Positions 53,506 through 61,437 of a DNA stretch of 64,000 bases are shown here, piece after piece. The first letter of the stretch is position 1. Every line of letters starts with the position of its first letter. Where the stretch lies: assembly GCF_013280595.1 (NCBI RefSeq), contig NZ_JAAATY010000009.1:186001-250000 (forward strand), written 5' to 3'. Made by a program: the position numbers and the translations under genes. This stretch comes from Kibdelosporangium persicum. Lineage in GTDB: Bacteria > Actinomycetota > Actinomycetes > Mycobacteriales > Pseudonocardiaceae. The notes beneath the pieces were generated by a model that did no database searches, was not told where the DNA came from, and was given only the letters and a program-made list of their open reading frames with translations.

Positions 53506-54249
53506 TCATGAGTCGGTGAGGTGACGCAGGTAGGCACCAGGGTTGTCGAGGTAGCGGCGCCAATGGTCGACGAGCTGTAAATCTGACCACTTCACCCGAC
53601 GTAGACCGTGTTCACCCACTTCGATGATGTCGGCACCAGGTGTGGAGGCGAGGATCGGTGAGTGCGTCGCGCACACCACTTGTGCGCCTGCCTCGCCAAG
53701 TTCGTGCATCAGGGCAACGAGTTGCAGGCACGCGGTGAACGACAGCGCCGACTCAGGTTCGTCCATGACATAAAAACCGGGATCACGGAACATCGACCGG
53801 AACACGGCAAGGAATCCCTCGCCGTGGCTCATCTCGGCCGTGTTCTCGTCCCAGTAGCCAGGGACACCGCCAAGGTTCTCGGTCATGCTGAACGCGGTTT
53901 CAGCACGCAGGAAGAAGCCCTTCTTCTTCAGCCGCGGTCCGGCCAACATGCGAGCGCCTTTGGCGGTGGTCTCCAGTCTCAGGACCTCGCCAAGAGCTGT
54001 CTTGGTGGTATCGGCGTTGCCCGCTTTGCGGGCTGCTCGTCCGCCGCGCGCGTCGAGCTTGAACCCCTCGGCGATGGCCTCGACCAAGGTCGACTTACCC
54101 GAGCCGTTGTCGCCGACGAGAAACGTCACCGGGTGCGTGAACTCGACGCCGTGCTCGACCACTTCGGCGACGGCCGGCACCGTGTATGGCCACCGCCGGT
54201 AGTCCATCGGGCGTCGAGATTCCGGCACGTAGGCGCGGTTGACGAACAC
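53506..54249 (-). CDS. AAA-family ATPase (ABC/SMC-like)
   Basis: A 247-residue single-domain ATPase: Walker A GDNGSGKST (about residues 46-54), ABC-like signature region MSHGEGFLAVF, Walker B FYVMDEPESALS and His switch ATHSPIL. This is the OLD/RecF-like AAA_23 type, with a short coiled region between Walker A and B. Stand-alone members occur near mobile elements and sometimes in defence systems, but no nuclease partner is adjacent. GTG 54249 gives the standard start. Confidence 0.88.
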   Translation of the reverse strand: MFVNRAYVPESRRPMDYRRWPYTVPAVAEVVEHGVEFTHPVTFLVGDNGSGKSTLVEAIAEGFKLDARGGRAARKAGNADTTKTALGEVLRLETTAKGARMLAGPRLKKKGFFLRAETAFSMTENLGGVPGYWDENTAEMSHGEGFLAVFRSMFRDPGFYVMDEPESALSFTACLQLVALMHELGEAGAQVVCATHSPILASTPGADIIEVGEHGLRRVKWSDLQLVDHWRRYLDNPGAYLRHLTDS

Positions 54250-54309
54250 TCATGCCCTCCTGATCGTAGTTTGGCTGACATCTACCGTTCGGCCCACAGG
54301 GACCAGTAA

Positions 54310-54501
54310 CACACACGGCCAAACCTCACCAATGGGCGAGATGGCCACTTTGTCGCGGGCACAGTGCCCGCAAAGCTGATCAACGCTCGGCTGCCGCTCA
54401 CGTACACCGCGCCCGACTTGGCGGAGATGGTCAACGCGTACCTCACCCTCGATCCCAAGGGCGGCAAGTTCAGCACGGGCCTCATCGACACGTTTCGGTA
54501 G
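54310..54501 (+). pseudogene. Gene fragment with strong coding bias, identity unknown
   Basis: This plus-strand frame (stop TAG at 54499-54501) has near-maximal third-position GC and reads like protein (AKLINARLPLTYTAPDLAEM, then NAYLTLDPKGGKFS). It has no plausible start and opens just after a stop at 54307. It looks like the 3' end of a gene truncated by rearrangement, abutting the integrase remnant at about 54500. Confidence 0.4.
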
Positions 54502-54717
54502 CGGTGCGCATCGTTGGCCGCCGATGTGGCCTCGATGAAGTCGTCGATGTGGTGTGCCTCGACGTCGTGCCCCTGCCCGGCGAGCCATTCGGCCCACCGT
54601 CGAGCGGTGTAGGTAGCTGCGCTCCGTGTTCGCCGACAGGGCCTTGGCCCTGATCGTCTTCCGCCACCGCTCGGCCAGCATGCCCCAGACCGCGGTGTTG
54701 GTACTGGTCTCGCCCAT
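54502..54717 (-). pseudogene. Tyrosine-recombinase (integrase) N-terminal remnant, frameshifted
   Basis: From ATG 54717 the minus strand encodes MLAERWRKTIRAKALSANTE and RSYL, the start of a phage-integrase core-binding domain. A frameshift near 54610 moves the rest (ARRWAEWLAGQGHDVEAHHI, then DDFIEATSAANDAHRYRN) to another frame. The sequence then breaks off at about 54500 before the catalytic domain. It marks a decayed mobile element close to tRNA-Ser. Confidence 0.7.
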
Positions 54718-54835
54718 GTCACAAACTCAGCAATCGTGTTGTCACCGACCGCTGTGCTTGCCATGAGGCCCGCCACGCACCCCGCTGACCCCCCGGTTTT
54801 GTGAGGTCAAGACCCCGTCCGGTACCCTCTTCGAC

Positions 54836-54925
54836 GGAGGATTCGCATAGTGGCCTAGTGCGCACGATTGGAAATCGTGTTGGGTGTGATAGCCCTCAGG
54901 GGTTCAAATCCCCTATCCTCCGCCA
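54836..54925 (+). tRNA. tRNA-Ser (anticodon GGA)
   Basis: A 90-nt type II tRNA: acceptor GGAGGAT/ATCCTCC, anticodon stem CACGA/TCGTG with loop TTGGAAA giving GGA, a long variable arm (TTGGGTGTGATAGCCCTCA), T-loop GTTCAAATC, discriminator G and encoded CCA (54923-54925). Confidence 0.96.
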
Positions 54926-54929
54926 GCCT

Positions 54930-55228
54930 CAGCCGACGTGTGTCCGCGGAAAACGCGGACCACGTCGGCTGATGACCATGCAGGGGGGACCACCCCCCAA
55001 ACCCCCCGACACACCTCAGCCGACGCGTGCCCACAGAAAACGCGGACCACGTCGGCTGATGACCATGCAGGGGGGACCACCCCCCAAACCCCCCGACACA
55101 CCTCAGCCGACGCGTGCCCACAGAAAACGCGGACCACGTCGGCTGGTGACCATGTAGCGGGACTCCACCGAACCTCAGCCGACGCGTGCCCACGGAACGT
55201 GCGGGCCACGTCGGCTGATTTTGCCGGG
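54930..55228 (+). repeat. Tandem 87-bp hairpin repeats downstream of tRNA-Ser
   Basis: Units begin at 54930, 55017, 55104 and 55176 (87, 87 and 72 bp apart). Each starts with the inverted pair CAGCCGACG...CGTCGGCTG. The first two also carry GGGGGG-ACCA-CCCCCC. Copies 1 and 2 differ at only a few positions; copies 3 and 4 are degenerate. Both strands stay open by chance of the 87-bp (29-codon) period, but no start signals or homology support coding. Confidence 0.85.
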
Positions 55229-55234
55229 AGCTGG

Positions 55235-55264
55235 GCGCCGGGGCTCACGGGTGAGCCCCGGCGC
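55235..55264. terminator. GC-rich terminator hairpin
   Basis: A 14-bp perfect palindromic stem GCGCCGGGGCTCAC/GTGAGCCCCGGCGC downstream of the small minus-strand gene ending at 55269. Confidence 0.75.
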
Positions 55265-55268
55265 GCTT

Positions 55269-55418
55269 TCAGCCCTCTTCGTCGGGCTTGGCGTGATCCG
55301 CCACACCCGGGTGCGGGTCACGGGACAGGTCGACGAGCGGGTGCGGCCCGTCCGCGTCGTCCGGCAACGCGTGGCTGGGCCTGCGCGTCCCGACCTGATC
55401 CTGGTTGTCCGAGCTCAT
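55269..55418 (-). CDS. 49-residue charged protein, unknown
   Basis: ATG 55418 is preceded by GAGGAGG at 6 nt, an almost ideal Shine-Dalgarno. The product is hydrophilic and rich in Asp, Pro and His (DADGPHPLVDLSRDPHPG), with no predicted membrane segment, and is probably disordered. It lies 31 bp downstream of the secreted nuclease gene in the same direction. I recognise no family. Confidence 0.6.
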   Translation of the reverse strand: MSSDNQDQVGTRRPSHALPDDADGPHPLVDLSRDPHPGVADHAKPDEEG

Positions 55419-55449
55419 CCACGCCCTCCTCTTCGTGTCAAAGTGGACA

Positions 55450-57891
55450 CTACCGATGGGAGGCACGGACCTGCTCGATGAGGTCGAGCAGATCGAACAG
55501 CGCGTCCAGCCAGTCCTCGCCCGCGCTCGGCCGGAAACGGACCACCTGCGGGTCGTGATCACTGACCTGATCAGCGAATTCGGCGTTGATGTGAACCACG
55601 TCATACTCCAGGCCACGCGACGCGCGACTGGTCAGTGTGTGATCCAACACCTGCGAGTTGCCCTCGAAGATGTACGTGTAGCGCTCGCGCGCGGGCAACG
55701 TGTCGATCAGGGCCTTCACCGCGCCACCACGGGTCAGCTCGGCCAGGACGGGCGAGAACTGGAAGTCGTTGAGGTCACCGGTGAGCACGATGTTCGCCTT
55801 GCGGTCCACGGCCAGCACGCTGTCCACGAAACCGCGCAACGCGATCGCCTGCTTGATCCGCTGTGCCTCGCTGGACCGGTTCGGCGGCTGGAAACGGCCG
55901 TGCACGGACTGGTCGCCGCCCTTGGAGCTGAAGTGGTTCGCCACCACGAACACCTTGCGGCCCTTGAAGACGAACTCGCCGGCCAACGGCTTGCGGGACC
56001 TCTCCCACGCGGCGTTGCCCGGGTCGATCCGGCCGGGTGACACCGAAAGCGCCGCCTTGCCGTGCTGCTTGACCACCTGGACCGGCGTGGCCGCGTCAGC
56101 ACCAGGACGATCCACAAAGGACACCCTGGCCGGGTTGAAGATGAACGCCACCCGGATGTTGCCGCCCGGCTCGCCGCCGTCGGCGTTGTTCGCCGGGTTG
56201 ATCTGGCGCCATTCGTACCGCGGTCCGCCCTGCGCGACGATCGCGTCGGTGAACTTCTTCAGCGTCTGGCCGGCCGACACCGTGCCGTCGTTCGTGGCGC
56301 CGTTGTCGTCCTGGATCTCTTCCAGCGCGATGATGTCCGGGCTCGCCAGGTTCTCCACGACGCCCTTGGCCAGCCGGTCGAACTTGGTCTGCTCGTCACC
56401 CGGGTCGAGGTTCTCGACGTTGTACGTGCCGATCGCCAGCTCGCCGGTGCGCTGCTTGCGGGTCTTCTCCGGCTGCAGCCCGCCGCCGGCCACCTGGCCG
56501 AGCGTGGTGGCCTGCAAGGTGTACCCGCCGAAGCTGGAGTAGTCCAACGGGCCCTCGGTCACGCCGGTCAGCTTGTCGTTGACGTTCGCCTGCGGGAAGG
56601 GCCGCTCGGCGAACGGGATCAGCGACATGACCTTCAACCGGCCGGGGTTCGGCTGGTCGTAGCCCGTGTACAGGGTCCCGCCGCGGGCGGTCGGGTTCTC
56701 ACCGGGCCGCACGGTCACGTACATCTCGTAGAACTCCGTCGACGGGCCGACAACACGCACATCGGACACCGCGACCCGCATGCCCTCCCGGGACTCGTAG
56801 TAGTCCAATGTGTACTCTGCGGGCCTGAGCTCGAGCGAGTCGATGTTGCCGCCGGACGGCACGTAGCCCGCCGGGAGCGAACCGATGGTTTCGGCCTGCG
56901 GCAGGGCGTTCCCCGCCGACGAGACCGTCCACGACGCACCGGTCAGCTGGGTCACCGACTGGTACGTCGAGTTCGCGTCGTTGTCCGGCAGCGCTTCCTT
57001 CACCGTTCCGGTGACCACGACGGCGTCACCGACCTTGACGTTCGGGGAGGCCGTCCCGGTCAGCACGAACAAGCCTTCGCTGGTACGGGGATCGGCGTCC
57101 GGCGCGGTGTCCTGGAACCAGAAACCACGGTCCCGGCCGAACGCGCGGATCGCGGTGACCACACCGGACACGTTCGCGACCTTCTTGCCCGACAAGGGCG
57201 AAACCCGCGTGACGCCCTGAATGTCGTGGATCTTCGCGGAAACCGGGGGCGTACCGCCGCCGGGGCCTTCGCCCGCGGCGTTGACCGGGGTCGGTTCACC
57301 GGTCGCGAAGTCGGCCGAGTTGTTGTCCGTGTCCGTGCGGTTGACGCGGGCCGACGAGGTGGTGTTGCCCGTGCCAGGCGCCGGCGCGGTCTCACGGACC
57401 GTGGCGTTGCCGTACCCGATCAGGTCATGGATCCGGGGGTCGGCGGCACAGTCCGCGGCGGTCAGGCACGTCAGCAGGTCGGTGCTCCTGACCAGCGCGA
57501 CCGTGCCCGCACCCCCGGCCATCGCGATCGTGCCCACGGCGTCCGGAGTGGGCAGGTCGACGGTTCCGCCGGCGCCCCTGGCCTCGCTGACCAGGTACGT
57601 CCCGCCTGGCTGGACCTCACCGGCGAGGCGGGTGGCCTGCCAGCGGCTGGACGCGCTCGGCGCGGCGGGCAGGTACTGCACACTCCAGCCGGCCAGCGAG
57701 ACCGGCGCCGTCCCGGCGTTGGTCAGCTCGACGAAGTCCTGGGTCAACGTGGCGCCGGAGTTGCCGCCGCCCCCGTAGACCTCGCCGATCAGGATGTCCT
57801 GGCTGGGCGCCGCGGCCGCGGCCGGAACGGCCACGACCATGGTGAGCCCGACGGACGCCGCCACGGCGAGCCCGCGTAAGGATGAGGTCAC
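55450..57891 (-). CDS. Secreted endonuclease/exonuclease/phosphatase with lamin-tail domain
   Basis: An 813-residue pre-protein: signal peptide (1-28, AAAAAPS), lamin-tail domain (about 30-185: LIGEVYGGGGNSGATLTQDFVELTN), an OB-like segment (about 230-340: VANVSGVVTAI), then an EEP nuclease domain (about 480-790) with GTYNVENLDP, IIALEEIQDDNG, NHFSSKGGD, LTGDLNDF and the catalytic SDHDP. Such proteins are extracellular DNases or phosphodiesterases for phosphate or nucleotide scavenging. GTG 57891 has GGGAGGA upstream; longer readings are rejected. Confidence 0.93.
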   Translation of the reverse strand: MTSSLRGLAVAASVGLTMVVAVPAAAAAPSQDILIGEVYGGGGNSGATLTQDFVELTNAGTAPVSLAGWSVQYLPAAPSASSRWQATRLAGEVQPGGTYLVSEARGAGGTVDLPTPDAVGTIAMAGGAGTVALVRSTDLLTCLTAADCAADPRIHDLIGYGNATVRETAPAPGTGNTTSSARVNRTDTDNNSADFATGEPTPVNAAGEGPGGGTPPVSAKIHDIQGVTRVSPLSGKKVANVSGVVTAIRAFGRDRGFWFQDTAPDADPRTSEGLFVLTGTASPNVKVGDAVVVTGTVKEALPDNDANSTYQSVTQLTGASWTVSSAGNALPQAETIGSLPAGYVPSGGNIDSLELRPAEYTLDYYESREGMRVAVSDVRVVGPSTEFYEMYVTVRPGENPTARGGTLYTGYDQPNPGRLKVMSLIPFAERPFPQANVNDKLTGVTEGPLDYSSFGGYTLQATTLGQVAGGGLQPEKTRKQRTGELAIGTYNVENLDPGDEQTKFDRLAKGVVENLASPDIIALEEIQDDNGATNDGTVSAGQTLKKFTDAIVAQGGPRYEWRQINPANNADGGEPGGNIRVAFIFNPARVSFVDRPGADAATPVQVVKQHGKAALSVSPGRIDPGNAAWERSRKPLAGEFVFKGRKVFVVANHFSSKGGDQSVHGRFQPPNRSSEAQRIKQAIALRGFVDSVLAVDRKANIVLTGDLNDFQFSPVLAELTRGGAVKALIDTLPARERYTYIFEGNSQVLDHTLTSRASRGLEYDVVHINAEFADQVSDHDPQVVRFRPSAGEDWLDALFDLLDLIEQVRASHR

Positions 57892-58053
57892 GCTCTGTCC
57901 TCCCTCATGACAATCAACCGGGGCATCGTCCCCCGGCCGGGTGAACGAAGGAAGTACGGGGAGGCAACTGTTCGGCCTCTTCACACCCGGCAGCCGGTGT
58001 GCAAGCATGTGGTCGCTCCCGCCGCCTGGGTAGATTGACCAGGAGGCAGCTAT

Positions 58054-59376
58054 ATGCGCCGAACGCAGCGCATTCTGACGACTCTGACTGTCCTGGCGGT
58101 GACGGTGGCACTGACCCCGGCCGTCCAGGCAGCGCAGCCGTTCACCGTCATGACACCGGCCACCGAGGTCGCGTCCCGGTCGGACCGCCGGCCGGTCGCG
58201 GGCGGCATCTACGACGCGAAGGCGAACCAGACCTTCATCTCGTGGTCCGGCAAGGCCGCCGACACCTACGTCCAGTCCTACGACCACCGCGCCAAGACCT
58301 GGTCCGTGCCCAAGTTCATCGCCGCGGGCGAGTCCGACTCGCACAACTACCCGACGATGATCCAGGCCGACGACGGGCACATCCTGCTGGTGCGCGGGAT
58401 GCACAACACCGCGACGGTGATCAGCCGGTCACCGAGGCCGCACTCGCTCGAAGGCGACTGGACGACGTTCGAAGCTCCAGCGGGTAAGGCCGCCAGCTAC
58501 CCGATGCCCTTCAAGACGTCCGACGGAACGCTCTACGTGTTCTACCGCGAGACCACACGGGACATCGACAAGGTGACGCCGACCGACACCCGGCCGATGA
58601 AGTACATCGTGTCTAAGGACAACGGCCGCACGTGGAAGAACTCGGTGGAGCTGACCGGGAAACCGTTCGCCATCGGTTCGACAGCGCGGCCGGACAACAT
58701 GAACGAGATCTACATCGGACAGTTGCGGCAGGACCCGCTGACCGGTCTGGTGCACATCGTGTACACGCTGGCCGGCGGCGGGCCGACTCAGCACGTGCAC
58801 GACTACTACCACCGCAACATCTACTACGCGGTGTTCAACCCGTACAACCAGCACTTCTACTCGGCGAGCGGGCATGACCTCGGCTACGACATCGACGACG
58901 CCGACCAGGAGACCCACCTGAAGGTCGCCGAGACGCCGTTGGAGCGGCCGACCGGCACCCTGAAGTCCCCGGACTACATCCAGCAGGTCGGCGGCAGCAT
59001 CGGCCGTCCGTTCCTGCTGTGGTTCACGTTCGACAACACCACCGGCACGCCACTGAACCAGGCGAGCGTGTGGAACGGCCGGAAGTGGGAGACGCGGCAG
59101 GTCGCCTCCGGCGTCCGGACGCGGGAGATCGAGCCGATCAACCCGGTCACCTGGCGCGTGTACGCGACCAGGGACGGCAAGCCGAACATCGAGACCTACA
59201 CGCTGCGCTTCGGCAAGGAGTGGAAGGCCGAGACGGTGATCCCGACACGCAAGCCCGTGCAGCGCGTCGAGGTGATCGGCGACTTCCGTGACCCGGCGAG
59301 GATTCTGGCCAGCGGCGCGTCGAGCGCTCGCGACGTGGCCATCGCGGACGGCGACATCTACGTGGCCGGCCGGTAA
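58054..59376 (+). CDS. Secreted BNR-repeat (BNR_4-type) protein, putative glycan-active enzyme
   Basis: A 440-residue protein with a signal peptide (1-26, VQAAQ) and a beta-propeller of the BNR_4 kind (YDAKANQTFISWSGKAADTYVQSYDH; SHNYPTMIQADDGHILLVRG; SKDNGRTWKNS Asp-box). Families with this fold include polysaccharide lyases and rhamnosidases. Histidines and tyrosines in the HDYYHRNIYYAVFNP region may line the active site, but the substrate cannot be deduced. AGGAGG lies 7 nt before the ATG. It is divergent from the nuclease. Confidence 0.85.
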   Translation: MRRTQRILTTLTVLAVTVALTPAVQAAQPFTVMTPATEVASRSDRRPVAGGIYDAKANQTFISWSGKAADTYVQSYDHRAKTWSVPKFIAAGESDSHNYPTMIQADDGHILLVRGMHNTATVISRSPRPHSLEGDWTTFEAPAGKAASYPMPFKTSDGTLYVFYRETTRDIDKVTPTDTRPMKYIVSKDNGRTWKNSVELTGKPFAIGSTARPDNMNEIYIGQLRQDPLTGLVHIVYTLAGGGPTQHVHDYYHRNIYYAVFNPYNQHFYSASGHDLGYDIDDADQETHLKVAETPLERPTGTLKSPDYIQQVGGSIGRPFLLWFTFDNTTGTPLNQASVWNGRKWETRQVASGVRTREIEPINPVTWRVYATRDGKPNIETYTLRFGKEWKAETVIPTRKPVQRVEVIGDFRDPARILASGASSARDVAIADGDIYVAGR

Positions 59377-59386
59377 ACGCCCATGC

Positions 59387-59421
59387 GGGAAGGGCCTCGC
59401 CAACGCGGCGAGGCCCTTCCC
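59387..59421. terminator. Terminator between the BNR gene and the propeller array
   Basis: A perfect 15-bp stem GGGAAGGGCCTCGCC/GGCGAGGCCCTTCCC (59387-59401 with 59407-59421), 5-nt loop, shared by convergent genes. Confidence 0.9.
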
Positions 59422-59439
59422 TGGTGCTACTGGCGTGGA

Positions 59440-60234
59440 TCAGCCGACCAGGCGGGTGCCGTTCCAGCCCCAGCCGCGCTGAACCGGGGTGTAGCCGCTG
59501 TTGTCACCGAGGAACTCGATGAGGTTGCCGGCCTGGTCGATGACCAGGAAATGGTTGAACTCGGTGCCGACCATCAGCCGCGCGGCGCTGAAGTCTTCCT
59601 CGAAGCGGATCTCGCGCAGGTTGGCGCCGCCGTCGAAGAAGTCGTACCACTCCGACAGGATGCCGTCGCCCTTGATCTCCAGGAAGTCGATGTCGTCGGT
59701 GCCCGCGATGGTGCGGGTGTTGTGCCAGCCGATGCCGATGACCCACCGGGACAGGCCGTTGTTCGCACCGAACTCCCACACGAGCAGCTCACCGGAACCG
59801 TTGATCTCCAGGAAGCGGCCCGGTGCGATGCCGGTGATCACCTTGGTGTTGTACCAGGCGGTGCCGACGGTCGCCGGGACGTAGGTGCTGCCGTTCCACG
59901 TCCACTTGACCAGGTTGGAGCTCGAGTTGATCTCCAGGAAGGTGTTCGGGTCCAGGCTGGTGATCTGGCGGGTGTTCTCCCAGCCCTGACCGCGGACCTG
60001 ACCGCTGAAGGTCTCACCCGCACGGGTCCAGCGGACCAGCTGGCCGGCGGCGTTGATCTCCATGAAGGAGTGTCCGTCGGTGCGCTGCACGCCGACGTCG
60101 TTGCCCCGGTCGATCTTCTCGTCCGCCCGCAGCGGCTTGGTGAAGTCCGACGGAGCGGCCGAGCTCGTGCCCGCGGTACCGATGAACATGGCCGCAGCCA
60201 CACCGATGGTGGCTGCCACCTTGATGAGTCGCAC
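59440..60234 (-). CDS. Secreted five-repeat beta-propeller protein, paralogue 1
   Basis: A 264-residue precursor with a signal peptide (1-27). The mature protein has five repeats of about 43 residues starting at F57, F99, F141, F184 and F229, each with F-x-E-I-x3-G-x-L-x2-W and ending W-x3-R-x-I-x-G. It ends exactly at the last repeat (TRLVG). The five-fold pattern suggests a five-bladed propeller like tachylectin-2, which binds N-acetyl sugars; function here is unknown. GTG 60234 has GGGGAG upstream, and the CAACACTGTTG palindrome lies 72 bp upstream. Confidence 0.8.
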   Translation of the reverse strand: MRLIKVAATIGVAAAMFIGTAGTSSAAPSDFTKPLRADEKIDRGNDVGVQRTDGHSFMEINAAGQLVRWTRAGETFSGQVRGQGWENTRQITSLDPNTFLEINSSSNLVKWTWNGSTYVPATVGTAWYNTKVITGIAPGRFLEINGSGELLVWEFGANNGLSRWVIGIGWHNTRTIAGTDDIDFLEIKGDGILSEWYDFFDGGANLREIRFEEDFSAARLMVGTEFNHFLVIDQAGNLIEFLGDNSGYTPVQRGWGWNGTRLVG

Positions 60235-60305
60235 TTGAGGTCTCCCCTTGATTGTTTCGGCCTTGTGCGGCCGGAACAAATGATCACCGTAACCACCCGC
60301 GTCCA

Positions 60306-60316
60306 CAACACTGTTG
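60306..60316 (-). promoter_or_regulatory. Palindromic upstream element of paralogue 1
   Basis: CAACA-C-TGTTG, followed on the plus strand by CGCCACGGCGAAAAC. The same block precedes paralogue 2 and, degenerately, paralogues 3 and 4, at 69-74 bp from the start codons of 1-3. Confidence 0.65.
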
Positions 60317-60350
60317 CGCCACGGCGAAAACATGCGACGGCGGGAAACGG

Positions 60351-60385
60351 CGAGGTCCCGCCCGCGTGTCGCGGACGGGACCTCG
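60351..60385 (-). terminator. Hairpin after paralogue 2
   Basis: CGAGGTCCCG/CGGGACCTCG (60351-60360 with 60376-60385), 25 bp past the stop of paralogue 2. It suggests that paralogues 1 and 2 are separate transcription units. Confidence 0.7.
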
Positions 60386-60409
60386 TGGTTTCAGGCCTGG
60401 CTGAAACGG

Positions 60410-61228
60410 TCAGCCGAGCAGACGGCTGTTGTCCCAGCCCTGGCCGACCTGACGGCCGACCCAGGCGTTCTGGGCCTCGTCGACGGCGAGCTCCCACAGC
60501 GTGCCGTCATCCGGCACGATCAGGAAGTGGTAGGAGTCCGTGCCGACGATCAGCCGGACGTCGGAGAAGTTGGCGTTCGGGCCGAACGGGAACTCCTGCA
60601 GGTTGCCCGCGACGCCGAACCAGTTGGAGACCGAACCGAGCTCGTCGGTACCGACCTCGATGAAGTCGATGATGTGGTCCTCGGGGCCACCGAGACCCGC
60701 GATCAGCCGAGCGGCCTCCCAGCCGACGCCGAGGTGGTACGGCGCCAGGGTGGTGCCGTGGAAGGTCCACTGGACGAGCTGACCGTCGTGCTTGATCTCC
60801 AGGAACCGGTTGTCGTCGATGCCGCTCAGCAACCGGGTCGGCGTCCAGTTGGTGCCGACGACCTCCTCGATGAAGCCGCTGCCGGTCCACGTCCAGCGCG
60901 ACAGTCGGTAGTCGGCCTTGAGCTCGACGAAGACGTTCTCGTTGAGAGCCGTGATCTGAAGGGTGTGTGCCTCGTCCCAGCCCGAGCCACGGATCTGGCC
61001 GGAGTAGCTGTCGCCGGAGCGGGTCCAGTAGACCAGCTGGCCCTGCTTGTTGACCTCCCAGAAGGAGTGGCCATTGGTCCGCTGGGCGGAGAACCCGCTG
61101 TCCTGCTTGGCCGGCGCGGGACCCATCGGCTTGCTGTAGTCGTTCTGGGCGGCCGAGCCGGTAGCGGCGGCACCGAGGAACATGGCCACGGCGACACCGA
61201 CGGTCGCCGCCACCTTCGTAAGTCTCAC
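60410..61228 (-). CDS. Secreted five-repeat beta-propeller protein, paralogue 2
   Basis: A 272-residue precursor with a signal peptide (MRLTKVAATVGVAVAMFLG, cleaving near 27) almost the same as in paralogue 1. It has the same five-repeat pattern (HSFWEVNKQGQLVYWTRSG, then ENVFVELKADYRLSRWTW) with longer loops in repeats 3-4 (GLGGPEDHIIDF) and an ending in SRLLG. GTG 61228 has GGGGAGA upstream. The CAACACTGTTG palindrome is at 61302-61312. Confidence 0.8.
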   Translation of the reverse strand: MRLTKVAATVGVAVAMFLGAAATGSAAQNDYSKPMGPAPAKQDSGFSAQRTNGHSFWEVNKQGQLVYWTRSGDSYSGQIRGSGWDEAHTLQITALNENVFVELKADYRLSRWTWTGSGFIEEVVGTNWTPTRLLSGIDDNRFLEIKHDGQLVQWTFHGTTLAPYHLGVGWEAARLIAGLGGPEDHIIDFIEVGTDELGSVSNWFGVAGNLQEFPFGPNANFSDVRLIVGTDSYHFLIVPDDGTLWELAVDEAQNAWVGRQVGQGWDNSRLLG

Positions 61229-61301
61229 TTGCAGTCTCCCCATTGTGTGTAGTGGCCTTGTCTGGCCGGTTACCATCCTGGCCCGCTCCGGGCACAGCGG
61301 A

Positions 61302-61312
61302 CAACACTGTTG
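61302..61312 (-). promoter_or_regulatory. Palindromic upstream element of paralogue 2
   Basis: CAACACTGTTG identical to the element upstream of paralogue 1, 74 bp from the GTG, followed on the plus strand by CGCCTCAGCGGAAACAT. Confidence 0.65.
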
Positions 61313-61437
61313 CGCCTCAGCGGAAACATCCATCCGCTCGCGTCGTGACCAGCAATGTCGTGGCGACCCAACGGATCGCGACCGCCGAACGAGTGCTCTA
61401 CAAGAGACACCCCATTACTCCACATGAGACAATTCAA

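Noticed and set aside
53506-54249. Anti-phage defence system built on the AAA ATPase
   Set aside because: No nuclease, TOPRIM or other effector gene is adjacent; a lone AAA_23 ATPase is not enough to call a defence module.
54930-55228. CRISPR array
   Set aside because: Units are contiguous 87-bp repeats with internal hairpins and no variable spacers; no cas genes are present.
54938-55558. 206-codon frame with perfect 29-residue repeats
   Set aside because: Openness follows from the 87-bp period being divisible by three; all strands show similar open frames and no initiation signal exists.
57892-58404. Extension of the nuclease frame upstream of GTG 57891
   Set aside because: It overlaps the divergent BNR gene in antisense, while the GTG has a strong Shine-Dalgarno and an immediate signal peptide.
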